Made by a program: the position numbers and the translations under genes
Shown: in pieces, positions 22,952-34,362 of the stretch
Layout of the letters: every line of letters starts with the position of its first letter
Numbering within the stretch: position 1 is the stretch's first letter
Notes under the pieces: generated by a model
The model's input: the letters and a program-made list of their open reading frames with translations, nothing else
What the model was told of the DNA's origin: nothing
The model's database searches: none
Origin: Podospora comata
Taxonomy: Eukaryota; Ascomycota; Sordariomycetes; Sordariales; Podosporaceae
Assembly: GCA_017354895.1 (NCBI GenBank)
Contig: CP071498.1
Span: forward strand, 2,790,001 to 2,854,000
Direction of reading: 5' to 3'
DNA length: 64,000 nt

Positions 22952-23653
22952 TTACTCCCGCTGTAAAACAACCACCAAGCCCATTATCCCGAGCATCACC
23001 GTCTTCATCCATGGGTGCTCAGACAGCATGATGGTGACATAGCCGATGAAAGGCATATATCCAACGACGCTCCTGCTTCAATGTTAGCATCCGCCCAGAA
23101 AGACCAATGCTGGTCACTAAGTAGGAGCAACGCACCCAATAATATCTTCCCTAACCAGGTAGTTTTGCCCAGGGGCGTAGAGCTTCGTGTCGTCAGAATC
23201 GTTGTTGTCTCCCTTGGTCAAGAGCTTTGCAGTCGGCCTAGAATACCACCTGTCAATCACAAATCCCCATAAACAGCCACCACTGCCGCCGAATAACGAA
23301 CCCAGTGCCAAACTTGCTGATAACCCTGTGCACGATTGGGATATCTTTATCCCTCACGTTATACACCACCACCTCGCCCACGCTCGTTTCGGTAAACAGA
23401 TTTCGGTTCCAGAGCAGAAGCAGGTCTCCTCTTTGGAAGGCAGGCTCCATGCTGCCGGAGAGGACGACGACGATCGGAGAGGGGGAATCGCTGATGACGG
23501 AGAGACCTTTCCACATCTATTATTCATTTTGTTAGCTGGCCTACTCGGGGAGCTGGTTGGCAGGGAACGCACCATAAAAGCCGTGGACAGTATCAGGCCA
23601 AAGTTCATGAGCTGGGCGGCGGCCTGCCGCGGGTTTCCTAAGGCTGATAACAT
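22952..23653 (-). CDS. sec11: Signal peptidase complex catalytic subunit SEC11
   Basis: Four exons on the minus strand (23653-23573, 23516-23302, 23237-23136, 23072-22952) encode 172 residues, close to the 167 of yeast Sec11. The introns are 56, 64 and 63 nt with donors GTGCGT, GTTCGT and GTGCGT; all junctions keep frame. The protein is the ER type I signal peptidase, which removes signal peptides from secretory precursors at the lumenal face. The Ser-His-Asp set is complete: Ser49 in SGSMEP, His90 in IPIVHRV and Asp109 in LLTKGDNN. A hydrophobic segment before the catalytic serine (FGLILSTAF continuing into MWKGLSVI) is the membrane anchor, and [14 protein letters not shown] with a hydrophobic end closes the protein. 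The start at 23653 matches the family N-terminus ([19 protein letters not shown]); an upstream in-frame ATG would add about 116 unrelated residues. Confidence 0.93.
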
Positions 23654-24506
23654 GTCTGCGGTATATGGGGAGAGATTGGTGTGTGTGGTGCAGCCGGCAG
23701 GAGACGTTCGTTGCTGCGGCTTGGGAAGAGCTGTCTTGAATTCCAGGAGCTCGAATGGCTGATGGACGCGGAGACCACGGTGTCGAATTGGCAGTTTGTG
23801 ATTGGAGCGTAATGCAAATAGTGGGGCCGCTTTTTGTGGGTCATTGACTTTCTGAGAACCATTTGTGGTTTTGGAGATGTTCAACTTTTGGAGACCATTA
23901 TACTGGTCTTGGCTTGCATAAGCACTGGCTAGCAATGTGTTTGCATCTACATGAGAGTTGTGCTTTTCTTCAGAACCACTGACTGGAAGCGTCCAAGTCA
24001 ACTCTCTCTTGGTAGCTACGTCTGTCTTGAGACGATTTCGCTCCAGTCGTTTGACACCTTCCTTCCATGTTGAACGTAGCCTTCAAGGCAAGTAAGTGCC
24101 TGATGGCTATTCTGGTCCACGTCACGGGCCCGGTTCATCGGGACCGTGTTTGCAGCTGCCTCCCTTCTTGTTATCTCTCACAGCTCAAGCTCCCTTGCTC
24201 ATGCCTTCCAACCGGCCTGCGGATGGTCTGAGTTGATGAAGGCGTGCCTGCCTTATTGATGTCTTTCAGACTCAGACCCTCAACTTCTCCTCTGTTCTTA
24301 GATCCAGGCCACCTCTCTCTCTCTCTTCTATCCTTCGATCCTCTAAGATTCGACATCTCCCTCAACACCTCTTTTGGTTGTCAGTTGTTTTATAGCCATT
24401 GCTTCTCGCTCTTTGCTCAATCTGTTTACACAAAGCTCACGCAGAGCCCATCTACCCCACGCTGCCTTCGCATCTCTAAAACACCGTCTCTTTGAGTACG
24501 GCCAGA
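23654..24506. other. Divergent promoter region between SEC11 and a membrane protein gene
   Basis: About 850 bp. The right part is pyrimidine-rich with CTCT runs near 24305, typical of a leader. A minus-strand frame upstream of SEC11 is open but does not look coding. Confidence 0.5.
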
Positions 24507-25660
24507 ATGTCTACCGAAGAGCGAGCTCCGCTCTTGTCGACCCGCCAAGGTCTTCCTGTGGCCAACAGCTCCTTGACCGTTCAGGACCATCCCATCTTTC
24601 TTCGAGTTTGCCATTCCCCATGGCCATGGGTTAGCCAAAGCTGTTTGGTGTACCTTCGCGGTCTCATCTTCTGCTACCTCACTGGCCTCGCCGGCATGCT
24701 CTTGCGCTACAAGTTTCACCACGAATATCCCCACAATGAGGGAAAGCCCAATTGGCATATCTTCTTCGAATTTGCCTCAACGGCCTATCTCCTTTTCTGG
24801 CTTTATCACCTCATTACCTTTGTGAGTTGGTCCTCCGAGTAGCTATCCAAGGAACGGTCGCTGACGTCTCTGGTCTTTTGCAGTGCTGGAGCTTTACCCA
24901 TCTCTTTTTCCCCGACGTCGACGAGCATGACAACAGCTGGGAATCTGTGCTTTTGTGCAAGATGTCTCCACCTCTTCAGACACCAAAGTCCCGCAAGCGC
25001 TTGTATTTCAGCATCTTCTACACCATCTCCCATGTGTTTGTCTTTATGAACACGCTCATTTACTGGTGCATCTTGGTGCCGAAAGGGTACGGTCACCTTC
25101 CCAAGGGCAAGGAAGGCGAGCCGGTCTCGGATTCAACTTGTGAGTGACGTTTGGTTCAACGGACCGTTTGGTTGGGAATTTACTCATGAGACAATAGGGA
25201 AGGATTTCTGGGGCCACGGATGGTTCGAGCCGTTCTGCATTCTCAATCTCTACCTGGTTACTTCGCTCATTGCCCTCTTCGAGATCTTTGTCTTGAATAG
25301 CATCAAGCGCCAGGTCCCTGTTCCTGCGCACGTTATCGCGACGGTATTCTTTCTCGCGGCTCACCTTGGCTGGGCCGCTTTCGGCAAGTGGTTCACCGGC
25401 TTGTATCCATTCTTCTGGATGGATCCCGAGATCATGAAGAAGACCGAGTACATTGCGTCGTATATTGCAGGATTCTTGTGCCTTGGACCTATAGGTGAGC
25501 AGCCATTTGCAGCAATTTCATGCTTCGATCTATGCTGACGTCATGAACCACAGTCTTCGCCTTCATGTATGGACTCATTGGCATGCGCGAGAACATGACT
25601 TACAAGGATGACGGGGACAAGAAGCAGCCTGCCCACAACAGGTCGCTCTTGGACGAGTAA
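24507..25660 (+). CDS. Multi-pass membrane protein, FAR-17a/AIG1-like topology
   Basis: Four exons (24507-24821, 24884-25139, 25198-25494, 25554-25660) encode 324 residues. Introns of 62, 58 and 59 nt have donors GTGAGT, GTGAGT and GTGAGC and keep frame in phases 0, 1 and 1; the second has a weak branch point. About six hydrophobic spans are visible, including SCLVYLRGLIFCYLTGLAG, FFEFASTAYLLFWLYHLITF, LYFSIFYTISHVFVFMNTL, ILNLYLVTSLIALFEIFVL, VIATVFFLAAHLGWAAF and YIAGFLCLGPIVFAFMYGL. The PVPAH segment followed by WFTGLYPFFWMDP resembles the end of FAR-17a/AIG1 proteins, a family of membrane hydrolases acting on lipid esters, but I cannot confirm the catalytic pair by eye. The tail is hydrophilic. 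The gene is divergent from SEC11. Confidence 0.65.
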
Positions 25661-27482
25661 ACAAGGCGACAAGGCGACATATCGGACCAAGTCAATTTCT
25701 GTTGGTGAAGGAGGGGTGACTCATGTGAGGGGAGGTGGTGTTTGACATGCATCGTTATGTTCTTGATGGAAGATTGGTATTGTCATGACTGATGCCGGGG
25801 ATCCTGTCCGGTAGTGTACACTAACGCAAGTTGAAAAAATAGAGGCAATCATTGACTTCAGTTCTTATGACTTGCAGTTTCTTTGCACCGGCAACGCTCC
25901 AAATCGTGAGGCTGACAGGGGTAGTTTGATGTTGAAGCTCACCAAGGGAGCCCTGGCCGGTGTGCCGGCCAAGAGGGGCGGCCCGCCGCTCCATTCTTGT
26001 CTTAAAAATGGCCCCACCTTCCCACCACAGTGGTTCGTGTGGGGTAAGCTTGGTTCCCCCTGACCAGTCAACCGCCCTGCTGCCCTTTTCCCATCAACCT
26101 CACCCGAAGATGGAAGCTGTGCGGATACCGCCAGTTCAGTCAGGTCGAAGTGCAGGACTCTCCATCACGGCCCAATGGGAGGAGACACTCATTGGGAGAT
26201 GGATGTGCCGCGTGGCTAGTGTGACTCGATCTCTGGGTCTTTGATGGACCTATACCAGGTACCAACCCCCCCCCCCCACCCCCCATACCGAGGTGTGTGT
26301 GTCTGTCTGGGAGTCGATATCACGGGCGTGCACGCACACAGTTCTGTCAGAAGCAAGTGTCCGCCGAGACCTCCCGGGTTGTGCAGAGGAGAGCAAGCGC
26401 CGGCAGGTGAGGCTGTGCCGTGAAACCGATTCTTGCTTCGCTGTCACTGGAGGGTTGCTGAACACGTGCCCCGCAGAGGCAAAAACCATGCTGCACAATT
26501 GGACCTGTTGGAATCGTTCCCACACTTTCCCAGAGGATGCAAATACAATGGCAAAACCATTTCATTTGTCCGTTTATATCAATCCGATGGAGAATACAGG
26601 ACTGCTTAGTTAACTCTGCAAAAATAGTTGAGCTGTTGTGATGGAAGTTCATGGACGGATGGAGCTACCCCTCATCTGAAGTGTCACAGTGCAAACCCCT
26701 GCTCGACAAACCCACAACCAGGGCCGCCTTGCACGCTAAATTCACAACGGCCATGTCTTCAGGGCTGACGACGACCGCGGCAATGTTGAAATCGAGAAGG
26801 TATCGCAAGATGCCGCGCAAGAGATCCATTGCGTACGAGCAATGTGTCACTCGGATGCCAGATAGTGACGATGCCTGAGGCAGCTCGTCGACAACACCTG
26901 CCATCCGTCCATTCATAAGTGACAGCACAAGAACAGCTGCAGCCGGCCCCCAGCCCTGCTTGTTTTTCTTGTCGATCATGGATTATTCCCAGGCACACAC
27001 CTCTCTTTGTATCACCCCCCACCTCCTGCATATAAATACTTTCCCACCCCCCGCAGCTTTTGCATCCGTTTCCTCTTTTCCTCCCCCCCCCCTCCTCTTC
27101 ACACAACCAACGGGTCGCAAAGCTCTCTGGAGTCTTTCTGGAGTTCTCTCTTCAGGACCTCTCCGCCCCCGGACCCTGTCAATCGTTTTTGTGCCTCTCT
27201 CTCTCCCCCCCCCCCCTTTCACTCTTTTTTCTCTTGCTTTTCCTTCGGCCCTTCATTCATTATTTTCGTCATTCTCTGAGAACATACATGGAAACTAGAC
27301 AGTGGCAGTAATTCAGACATTAGTCTGACTTTTCTTTTGCTGTCTTTTTGCCTCATCCCGCACGCCTCGAGTCTTTATCGAACCGAAACCATACCATCAT
27401 CACCGCTGTCACCACCACTCCCATCACCTCCTCTACCACTATCAGCTTCGCCGTAACCCGAAACAACAACACAACCGCCAAC
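25661..27482. other. 1.8 kb intergenic region upstream of the BTB gene
   Basis: 3' flank of the membrane protein gene, poly-C runs near 26268 and 27060-27220, and a pyrimidine-rich leader into the BTB gene. No ORF is supportable. Confidence 0.5.
27031..27038 (+). promoter_or_regulatory. TATA box of the BTB gene
   Basis: TATAAATA preceded by CTGCA and followed by a CT-rich leader of about 440 nt up to the BTB start codon. Inferred from sequence alone. Confidence 0.45.
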
Positions 27483-28478
27483 ATGTTCAAGCGTTCTTTC
27501 CGAAGCCGTGAGACCAGCAACTCCCAGCGGGAGGCTGCCTCAACGACGATGGATTCACAACACCGCGTGGACAAGGCCGCGAGGCTGATGAGGAAGGGCT
27601 CCGTGCGGGATGCCCAAAAAGTGTCGAAATTGCAACGGTCGCTCAATAACAACGAGGAGACCTCGCGTACACAGAGTGTGCAGACGAGGCTCAACGACAA
27701 GTCTCTTGCCCCTTCGCCCATCGTCACCCTGGTGGTGGGAGCAGAGGCACGGCTGTTTGCAGCGCACGAAGATGTGCTCTGCCAGTCATCCTTTTTCGAG
27801 AGGGTGATTCGGAGCAACTTCACCGATGCGCAGAATAGAAGGATCTCCCTCCCGGACGAGGAGCCAGAGGTCTTCAGCGGAATCCTCGAATATCTCTACA
27901 AGGGCGACTATTACCCCCGCTTGTTGCACAACAAGCAGCGCAACTCTTGGGAGCTCGAGGACTCGCTTCCCCGTCGGGTCACCCCCCAAACCTCCCCGAC
28001 GATCAACGACTCACCTAAATTCGGAGGTGGCCGCGCAGGCCAAACCCCCCAGACCCCTGCGGCTGTCGAGGCGACCGTGTTCCTCTCGGGCATCGGCCAG
28101 CACATCCTTCGCGACACGGCCATCTACTGCGCTGCTGATCGCTTTGGGCTGGAGGAGCTCAAGAGGCTGGCGCTGCGGAAGCAAGGATTGCAGGCCGGCA
28201 TCGACGTCGGCACCATCCTCCGCAGCGCGCAGTACTGCTACGCCAACACGCCCGACTCAGACAGCCGTCTGCGCGCCCATTACCTAGCACTCATCATCCG
28301 GTGCCGCAAGACCTTTAAGCGCAGCGGCACCATGCAGGCCGAGATGGAGAAGTGCGGCAGCGACAACGTGTACGGCGAGGGAAGTGGGAAGTTGTTCTTT
28401 GATCTGTTTGTTGCCATGTGCAACCACCTCGACGACGTCATCGATGCGAGCAACGCGCGGACCCCCAAGACGATCTAA
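27483..28478 (+). CDS. BTB/POZ domain protein
   Basis: A single exon of 331 residues starting MFKRSFRSRETSN; a non-ATG upstream extension is open but unlikely. The N-terminal 75 residues are basic and Ser/Thr-rich, with a possible phosphorylation or nuclear signal region (ARLMRKGSVRDAQK). The BTB/POZ fold covers about residues 79-145: SPIVTLVVG, the ARLFAAHEDVLCQSSFFERVI core and the FSGILEYLYKGDY helix pair. A second helical half, ILRDTAIYCAADRFGLEELKRLAL, is the usual BTB-linked segment. Such fungal proteins mediate dimerisation and may bind cullin-3; no kelch, zinc-finger or other partner domain is seen. The C-terminal third has no recognised domain. Its true function is unknown. Confidence 0.85.
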   Translation: MFKRSFRSRETSNSQREAASTTMDSQHRVDKAARLMRKGSVRDAQKVSKLQRSLNNNEETSRTQSVQTRLNDKSLAPSPIVTLVVGAEARLFAAHEDVLCQSSFFERVIRSNFTDAQNRRISLPDEEPEVFSGILEYLYKGDYYPRLLHNKQRNSWELEDSLPRRVTPQTSPTINDSPKFGGGRAGQTPQTPAAVEATVFLSGIGQHILRDTAIYCAADRFGLEELKRLALRKQGLQAGIDVGTILRSAQYCYANTPDSDSRLRAHYLALIIRCRKTFKRSGTMQAEMEKCGSDNVYGEGSGKLFFDLFVAMCNHLDDVIDASNARTPKTI

Positions 28479-29219
28479 GAGGGTGAACTGAATGAACCTT
28501 GCACACGTGGAAGGCAGCAGACAGATATCTGGCGTTACCAAAGGCATGACAAGGAGGAATCTCTATACAAAGGGCAGGAAGCTGAATATTTGGATTGCGC
28601 ATGTCGAGGGGATTTGACCGTGATGGGCTTGCGTCTTCTTTTTGCTCTTACTCAACATCCGGCGTTTTGGGTCTTTCTCATCCACATCTCCCACATCTTC
28701 ACATCAGATTGGAAACACCATTTGGGAGACATTTCATTCACACTGAAATCTCTTCACTTCTTTCAAGGTTGGCCGACCAATTCCCTATTTTTGATGTACA
28801 AGATTTGCGAAGTGAGGGGGGCCTAATGCCGATACACGATGTGAGTGTGGTTGCAAAGAGAGGAGACATTGCCGCAGCTCACAAAACCCTTCCCCTCTGC
28901 TCTCTGAATCTTCTTCTTTGCTTTGATCTCTCTTGCTTTTTGGAGCGTCGGGCTGTTTTTGGGACTTGTTTTTTTCCCTGGTTTCTGATATCTCTGGAGT
29001 GTTTCCAGTTGGCTGGGGGAGCTAGTCTTCTCTGGTCGATCGATTCACATCCGGAGAGAGCAGGGACTTTGTTACAGGCGTTTTAAGAACAGGAAGCCTT
29101 TTCTCATCGATACCCTCACCGTCAATTTCGTCTTTTCATGATGGAATCAACAAAAACACGTCTTTGCCCCACACACACCCATCTCACACACTGAGAAAAC
29201 CACACAAAAAAGAGTCAAC

Positions 29220-29238
29220 CCCCCCCCCCCCCCCCCCC
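29220..29238. repeat. Poly-C run
   Basis: About nineteen consecutive C in a 3' flanking region. Confidence 0.95.
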
Positions 29239-29307
29239 AAACCATGGATTGTGTACTATTTTTTCTGTCTCATTTCCAGCTTGCTGGACTTGACGACGAA
29301 GACGACA

Positions 29308-29330
29308 TTTTTTTTTTTTTTTTTTTTTTT
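29308..29330. repeat. Poly-T run
   Basis: About twenty-three consecutive T, seventy bases after the poly-C run. Confidence 0.95.
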
Positions 29331-30085
29331 GCTCTTTTCAATTTCGGGACCACGGAAACGGAACGGAACGGAACGGCCAATCTCAACTTTACGCAGCGTC
29401 ACACAAATTGTGGACGTCTCCAACACCACTCTCAGATTGAACAACAATACCCGGGGTTTTAGCTTGGATCTATTCGCAAACCCCAATGTGCATTTTTATG
29501 AGCAGCAAAAAAGAAACATATCCACGACAAAAAAAGCAAAACACAAACCACAACAACAATTTCTATTTCTTTTGTCTTTTTGTTTGCAACAAATCGACAG
29601 CGTTTACAACAATCAGGATGATCATGGTTGGGGAGGGAGGGATTGGATGGAGCTTTTCCGGTGTTTTGCTTGCCTGCATGGATTGCCGGTAAATTTTTTT
29701 AACATCTTGCTGGACTTGAGGAAAAAGAAGAAGGATATACATTCACTTGTATCTCTTTACTTGTCACGAAACTTTTTTTGATGATGATACGTAACGAATC
29801 TTCTTTTTTTTTTGGTCAATTTTGAGGAGGAGCCTTGTTTTATGCACAGACAGGGCTTGCCAGGAAAAACATAACAGCACACCTTGAGTCCTAGCGATGA
29901 TGGCTTAAAGGGTCAGATTAGGATTTTAATGGGAGACGAAAAAGAGTCGGCCACCTCAGATATTTGTTCCCTTGCTTTGGTGCTGTGTTGTGATGAGGTG
30001 TTTGGTTCATACTGCCAGAGGACCAAACCGCCTTCACCCCTTTACCCCCTTACGCCCCCACCTTCACCATATCATCCACAGCTCT

Positions 30086-30734
30086 CTACTCCTTCCACTT
30101 AACGTCCATCTCCTTCACCTCAGCCACCAACTCCCCCAATTCCCCCTTTGCCGGTCTCGCCGCCATGGCCTCGACTTTCACCGTCCAGCTTTCCAAGTCA
30201 GCGAGCCCATAAACCCAGCAAATCTCCCTCACGGGGACCTTGGTCCCATCACTGAGGACTTGGTAGACCCAGAGGGACACCCCGTTATCGTCTCCCTCTT
30301 TTTGGATCGAGATTGTCGTCCAGGGGTTAGAGGTGTCGGGGTCGGGGGTGAGGGCGGAGACGGACCAGTCGGCCCAGTTGTCGCAGGAGACTACCGAGAA
30401 GCGGGGGGAGGAGTTGTAGTATTCGATGCCGGCTTTGATCCACTTTTTGAGGGAGGGGGAGGAAGGGGAGGAAAAGGTGAGGAGGAGGCCGGATTGGTCG
30501 TATTGGTGGTTGTAGGGGAGCCGGAAGGTTAGGGTTGTGGAGAGGAAGAGGGGGAGGGGGGAGGAGGGGGTTAGGTGGGAGGGGGTGGATGTTGGTGCTG
30601 GAGGGGGTTAGCGAGGTGGTGTTTGGAGGGGTGGGAGAAAAAGGGGAGGTACCGTTGAAGATGTCTTTGGAGGGGGGCTTGCGCCAGATGTCGGTTGCTG
30701 GGGGGGCGCGGATGGTGAAGGGTGAGGAGGACAT
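30086..30734 (-). CDS. DUF1349 protein (regulation of enolase 1-like)
   Basis: Two exons, 30734-30653 and 30597-30086, encode 197 residues. The 55-nt intron has donor GTACCT, a GCTAAC branch point and CAG acceptor and joins FNGA to PTSTPSHL. The domain is a concanavalin-A-like beta sandwich of the DUF1349 family: FRLPYNHQYDQSGLLL, then KKWIKAGIEYYNSSPRFSVV, NWADWSVSAL and SLWVYQVLSDGTKVPVREIC. Yeast Ree1, which affects enolase Eno1, is the best-known member; the biochemical role of the family is not settled. No signal peptide is seen, so it is probably cytosolic. The 5' half has C-rich codons and the 3' half G-rich ones, a pattern repeated in other genes here. A TATA box lies 63 bp upstream of the start. 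Confidence 0.8.
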
Positions 30735-30796
30735 TTTGAGGTTTTACGGAGGTGGGTTGATGATGGAGGATGGGATGTCAAAGGAGTGAGCAAAGA

Positions 30797-30804
30797 TATT
30801 TATA
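30797..30804 (-). promoter_or_regulatory. TATA box of the DUF1349 gene
   Basis: TATAAATA on the minus strand, about 63 bp upstream of the start codon. Confidence 0.5.
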
Positions 30805-31854
30805 CGGAAGCATGGACTGAGGAATAGCTACATAAATACGAGAAAAGGGGACGTTAAACGCTGCTGCTGCAAAACATCACGACATGTGGTCACTTGAGTC
30901 GCTGAGGCGCACCACAGCGGGGTCTGCTGCCCGGTGAAAGGAAGCGGGGCGGCTTCTCACCTGCCGGATTTGCATTTGAGCACGGCATTTGCGACGTTGC
31001 TGCTATCGGAGTTTCTCAGCTGGGACAGGCCCGAATTGGCAGTTCCGCCTGGTGGTGGGTTCATCAAGGTTGTTGTTACCTGTGGCAGTAATCCCCAGGG
31101 TCGCTGGCAGTCGAATGGTCGGTGACGAAGTGAATTGAGGACGGGTGGGCGCAGGCAATCAACGGCTTGAGGGCAGACTGAGGTGGCGGGTTGGCAGCGA
31201 GAGGGCTGAAAATGTTTGAATTGCAGGGCACTAGGCAAATCTACCAGTCTTTTGTTGAACGCCGTCATTTGTCCATCGACAGGCCGAATGCAAAGCTCGC
31301 AAAATAAGTGTTTGGAGTCGTGTTCGAATCTTGACGTTCGTACCCCTGTCAGACTGCTGACTCACCCAGTGGCCCAAGCTTTCTGCCGACTTTTTTGGCA
31401 GAGCCCTCAACACCCCGCTTGACCATTCGCCCAGTTTTGCAAAATTCATTCCCCACACACAGTTCTCACCTCGCAGAACTCTTTTCCCGCACCAGTATCA
31501 CCGTCCTTGGCCAGGAATTCTATCCAATCGTGTAACACCCCTTTCACCCCTTCTTCTCGGAAGAGTTGGCCTGAGGGCATCACCATCTCCTGCGAGTTGC
31601 CAGCTTGAAATCGCGACTCTGCAGTCTCTCCTGGCAGAGGAGCCCCGCCAAAGCTGTTTCTGGTGGGCGACGAACGCGTCGGCTGCTTTGCTTGTCTCTC
31701 TGCAACCTTGAGACTTGCTGCCAACCATCAATCTTCACCACCAACTCATCCCTCACGGCTCTCACAACAGCCAACCATCCACCGCCACCCCCTTTTCTCT
31801 TCTCTCAACAAGAACAACACGATTTGAGACGGACAACAAGCCAAACCAGCAATC
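30805..31854. other. Divergent region between the DUF1349 and BRF1 genes
   Basis: About one kilobase with both promoters. The right end is a C/A-rich leader. Small ORFs on both strands are not convincing. Confidence 0.5.
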
Positions 31855-34362
31855 ATGCCGCCCAAACCCAAGAACAAACGCTCGAATCGCGTTAGTCGTA
31901 TCATGGACAACACGGACCGCAGGAGACAGCTGTCCGTCGCCCCGTCTCCCTCACCTGCCCCCGCGGCGGCTCAGGCGAAGGGCTCTTCAGGCAGTTCGGA
32001 AAAATGCAGAAACTGCGGTAGCACAGATATCCAAGAAGGAGCTTGCGCGGACTGCGGTTTGGTCCTCCGCGAACACGACATCGTCGCCGAGATCACCTTC
32101 GGCGAGACTTCCAACGGAGCTGCCACAGTCCAAGGTAGCTATCTCGGTGCAAACCAGGGTGGCGTCCGCCCAACTGGGATGGGACTCTCCTTTCGTCGGG
32201 TTCCCGGCGCTGGCCTCAAGGAAGCTCGTGAGCGCGCCGAGAGAGAGACCAGGGATCTCTGCAGCCAGATGGTTCACCAGCTTTCTGTGCCTCTTGATGT
32301 TGCAGACACAGCCATGGACATCTACAGGGAAGCTGTTCGTGCCAGTTACGTCAAGGGCCGCCGCAAGCACAACGTCGCCGCTGTTTGCATGTATGCCGCC
32401 TGCCGCCTTGCAAATCAGAAACAGATCATGCTCCTCGATCTGGCCGACATCGTCAAGACAGATGTGTTCCTTCTCGGTCGCAACTACAAAGAGCTCATGA
32501 GACGGCTTCCCACATTCGACACTGGATACGACCCTCTCACACTGGAGAATCTGATCTTTCGTTTCGCCGCCAAGCTAGAGTTCCTCCATGACACCAACAA
32601 GGTCGCCAACTCGGCACTTCGCATCGCCCACCGCATGGTCAAAGACAATATCAGCATTGGTCGCCGGCCCGCGGGTATCTCTGGCGCTGCTATCATCATG
32701 GCTGCTCGCGCGCACAACTTCCGCCGCACTGTTCGGGAGGTGGTTTACGTCGCCAAGGTCACGATGGCCACTTTGCAGGAACGCATGTCCGAATTCGCCG
32801 CCGTCCCCGCTGCCAGTCTCAGCATCAAGCAGTTTATGCAAGGTGACGAGATGCACCCCGAGGCTTCTCATGATCCCCCTGTTGTCTACAAGCAGTCCAG
32901 GGAGTGGCTCGAGAACCACCCCAAGAGAGCCAGAAAGAGGAAGGCCTCAGACAACAGCCCAGAAGATCCCCAAGAGCCTGACCAGCAAAGCGCTCCCAAG
33001 CGTCGGAGAACTTCTGCTGATGCTGACACGCCGGACTCGGAAGCTGAGGAAGCTTCAGCTCCCCACGTCGACAGCGACGGTTTCGTGATCCCGCCCAACC
33101 CCAATGAACAACCCAAGAAGAAGCAGCTTTTGACCGATCATGAAGGCGCTCTCCTGATTGGTGGTTTGGGGGTACCCGAGGACGGATTGGAGGAAGAGGA
33201 AGTGGAGGCGTTACACCGGGAGTTTTACGAAGATGAGAATCCGAACAGCCACGAGTACGATGCGAGCAGCGAGATGGCGATGGCTCAACAGCAAGGCATT
33301 GCTATTCCGGGTATGAAGGTGACGATCAAGCCCAGAGCTGGTTCCACTCCGGCTGCCAATGGCGCCCCCATCAGCGATGGGAACGCAACGAAGGGCGTCC
33401 AGGAGGAGCCCGCGCAAGGCAAGCGGGCGAAACCCACGCTTGCTATCGACTTCGACAGCCAGGATGATAATATTGAGGCAGACATGGAGGGACTTATCGA
33501 GGATCCGGCCATTGCCCGCGTCGTTGAAGAGGTCACCCGCCTGGAACAGCAGCTCGAGAAACAGCCGGCCATTCAGGTGTCCAAGGCGATTGTAAACGAA
33601 GAGACCCCAGCCGCACAGACTTCTACCCAGGAGGCTCCTGCTGTCGTGAATGAGCAGCCCGGCGAAGCTCCGCTCAACACACCTTCCAACGAGGAAGCCG
33701 AGGCCAGCACTTCAACTGCCGCCTCTGCCTCCAACTCGCTTGCTGCCGATCCTCTTTTGGACCCGATTATACGGGAGGACGAGTTTGAAGATGACCCCGA
33801 GGTCATGTTCTGCCGCTTGTCTGAGGAAGATAGCAAGGTCAAGTCCCAAATTTGGTATAACCAAAACAAGGACTGGCTTCGCCAGCTGCAGCAAAAGACG
33901 TTTGAGGCAAAGGTAGCGAGAAACAAGCCTAAGAAGAAGAGCCAGGGGAAAAAGGCTCGCATTGGAGAGGGTCAATCCGGGCCTGCTGCTTCGGCGTCGG
34001 AGGCTATGTCACAGATGCTTGCCAACCGCGCGCTCGTGATCAGCACAAAGCTCAATTACGGCAACATGGACACTCTCTTTAGCCTCAATCAGGGGGGTCC
34101 TGGCTCTGCTGGTACCCAAAGTGGCATGCCGAGTGCCGCCGCCAGCAACAATGGAGCAGGGGATGATGAAGAGATGCCCGACGATCCGGCTCCGGCTCAG
34201 GCTGCGGGTGATGAGGATCACGACACCGCCGCTGCGTACGAGGAAGAGGGTGTCGAGGAGGATTACCAACACCATGAGGAGGAGACTTATGAGCAGGAGG
34301 ACGACGAGGGTGATTATGATCAAGGAGGCCACGGGCCTGGGTTCAATCCCTGGGATGAATAA
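31855..34362 (+). CDS. brf1: Transcription factor TFIIIB subunit BRF1
   Basis: A single exon of 835 residues. BRF1 binds TBP and TFIIIC and recruits RNA polymerase III to tRNA and 5S genes in the nucleus. A TFIIB-type zinc ribbon uses Cys51, Cys54, Cys64 and Cys67 (CRNCG and CADCG). Two cyclin-like repeats follow at about residues 125-300, with RKHNVAAVCMYAACRLANQK in the first and RRPAGISGAAIIMAARAHNF in the second. The conserved C-terminal TBP-binding region is near residues 640-690: EDEFEDDPEVMFCRLSEEDS, then KSQIWYNQNKDWLRQLQQKT. Long acidic linkers and a Glu/Asp/Gln-rich tail make it larger than yeast Brf1 (596 residues), which is usual in filamentous fungi. The start MPPKPKNKR is the first ATG and is followed by a basic stretch. 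Confidence 0.93.
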   Translation: MPPKPKNKRSNRVSRIMDNTDRRRQLSVAPSPSPAPAAAQAKGSSGSSEKCRNCGSTDIQEGACADCGLVLREHDIVAEITFGETSNGAATVQGSYLGANQGGVRPTGMGLSFRRVPGAGLKEARERAERETRDLCSQMVHQLSVPLDVADTAMDIYREAVRASYVKGRRKHNVAAVCMYAACRLANQKQIMLLDLADIVKTDVFLLGRNYKELMRRLPTFDTGYDPLTLENLIFRFAAKLEFLHDTNKVANSALRIAHRMVKDNISIGRRPAGISGAAIIMAARAHNFRRTVREVVYVAKVTMATLQERMSEFAAVPAASLSIKQFMQGDEMHPEASHDPPVVYKQSREWLENHPKRARKRKASDNSPEDPQEPDQQSAPKRRRTSADADTPDSEAEEASAPHVDSDGFVIPPNPNEQPKKKQLLTDHEGALLIGGLGVPEDGLEEEEVEALHREFYEDENPNSHEYDASSEMAMAQQQGIAIPGMKVTIKPRAGSTPAANGAPISDGNATKGVQEEPAQGKRAKPTLAIDFDSQDDNIEADMEGLIEDPAIARVVEEVTRLEQQLEKQPAIQVSKAIVNEETPAAQTSTQEAPAVVNEQPGEAPLNTPSNEEAEASTSTAASASNSLAADPLLDPIIREDEFEDDPEVMFCRLSEEDSKVKSQIWYNQNKDWLRQLQQKTFEAKVARNKPKKKSQGKKARIGEGQSGPAASASEAMSQMLANRALVISTKLNYGNMDTLFSLNQGGPGSAGTQSGMPSAAASNNGAGDDEEMPDDPAPAQAAGDEDHDTAAAYEEEGVEEDYQHHEEETYEQEDDEGDYDQGGHGPGFNPWDE

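Larger units (their letters stand above)
28479..30085. other. Convergent 3' region with homopolymer runs
   Basis: 1.6 kb between two convergent genes. It contains a poly-C run at 29220-29238 and a poly-T run at 29308-29330. Two plus-strand ORFs of 163 and 205 codons cross these runs and have no coding character. Confidence 0.5.

Noticed and set aside
23354-24001. Upstream ATG extending SEC11 by about 116 residues
   Set aside because: The added sequence is unlike the family; the internal ATG at 23653 matches the usual N-terminus and length.
28595-29086. 163-codon ORF downstream of the BTB gene
   Set aside because: No motif, no coding-like codon use, and it overlaps the expected 3' UTR.
29164-29781. 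205-codon plus-strand ORF crossing poly-C and poly-T runs
   Set aside because: Composition is dominated by homopolymers, giving poly-Pro and poly-Phe; no motif and a 3' flank position.
31715-32500. 261-codon ORF overlapping the BRF1 start
   Set aside because: A frame shadow of BRF1, which has a full set of family motifs in the other frame.
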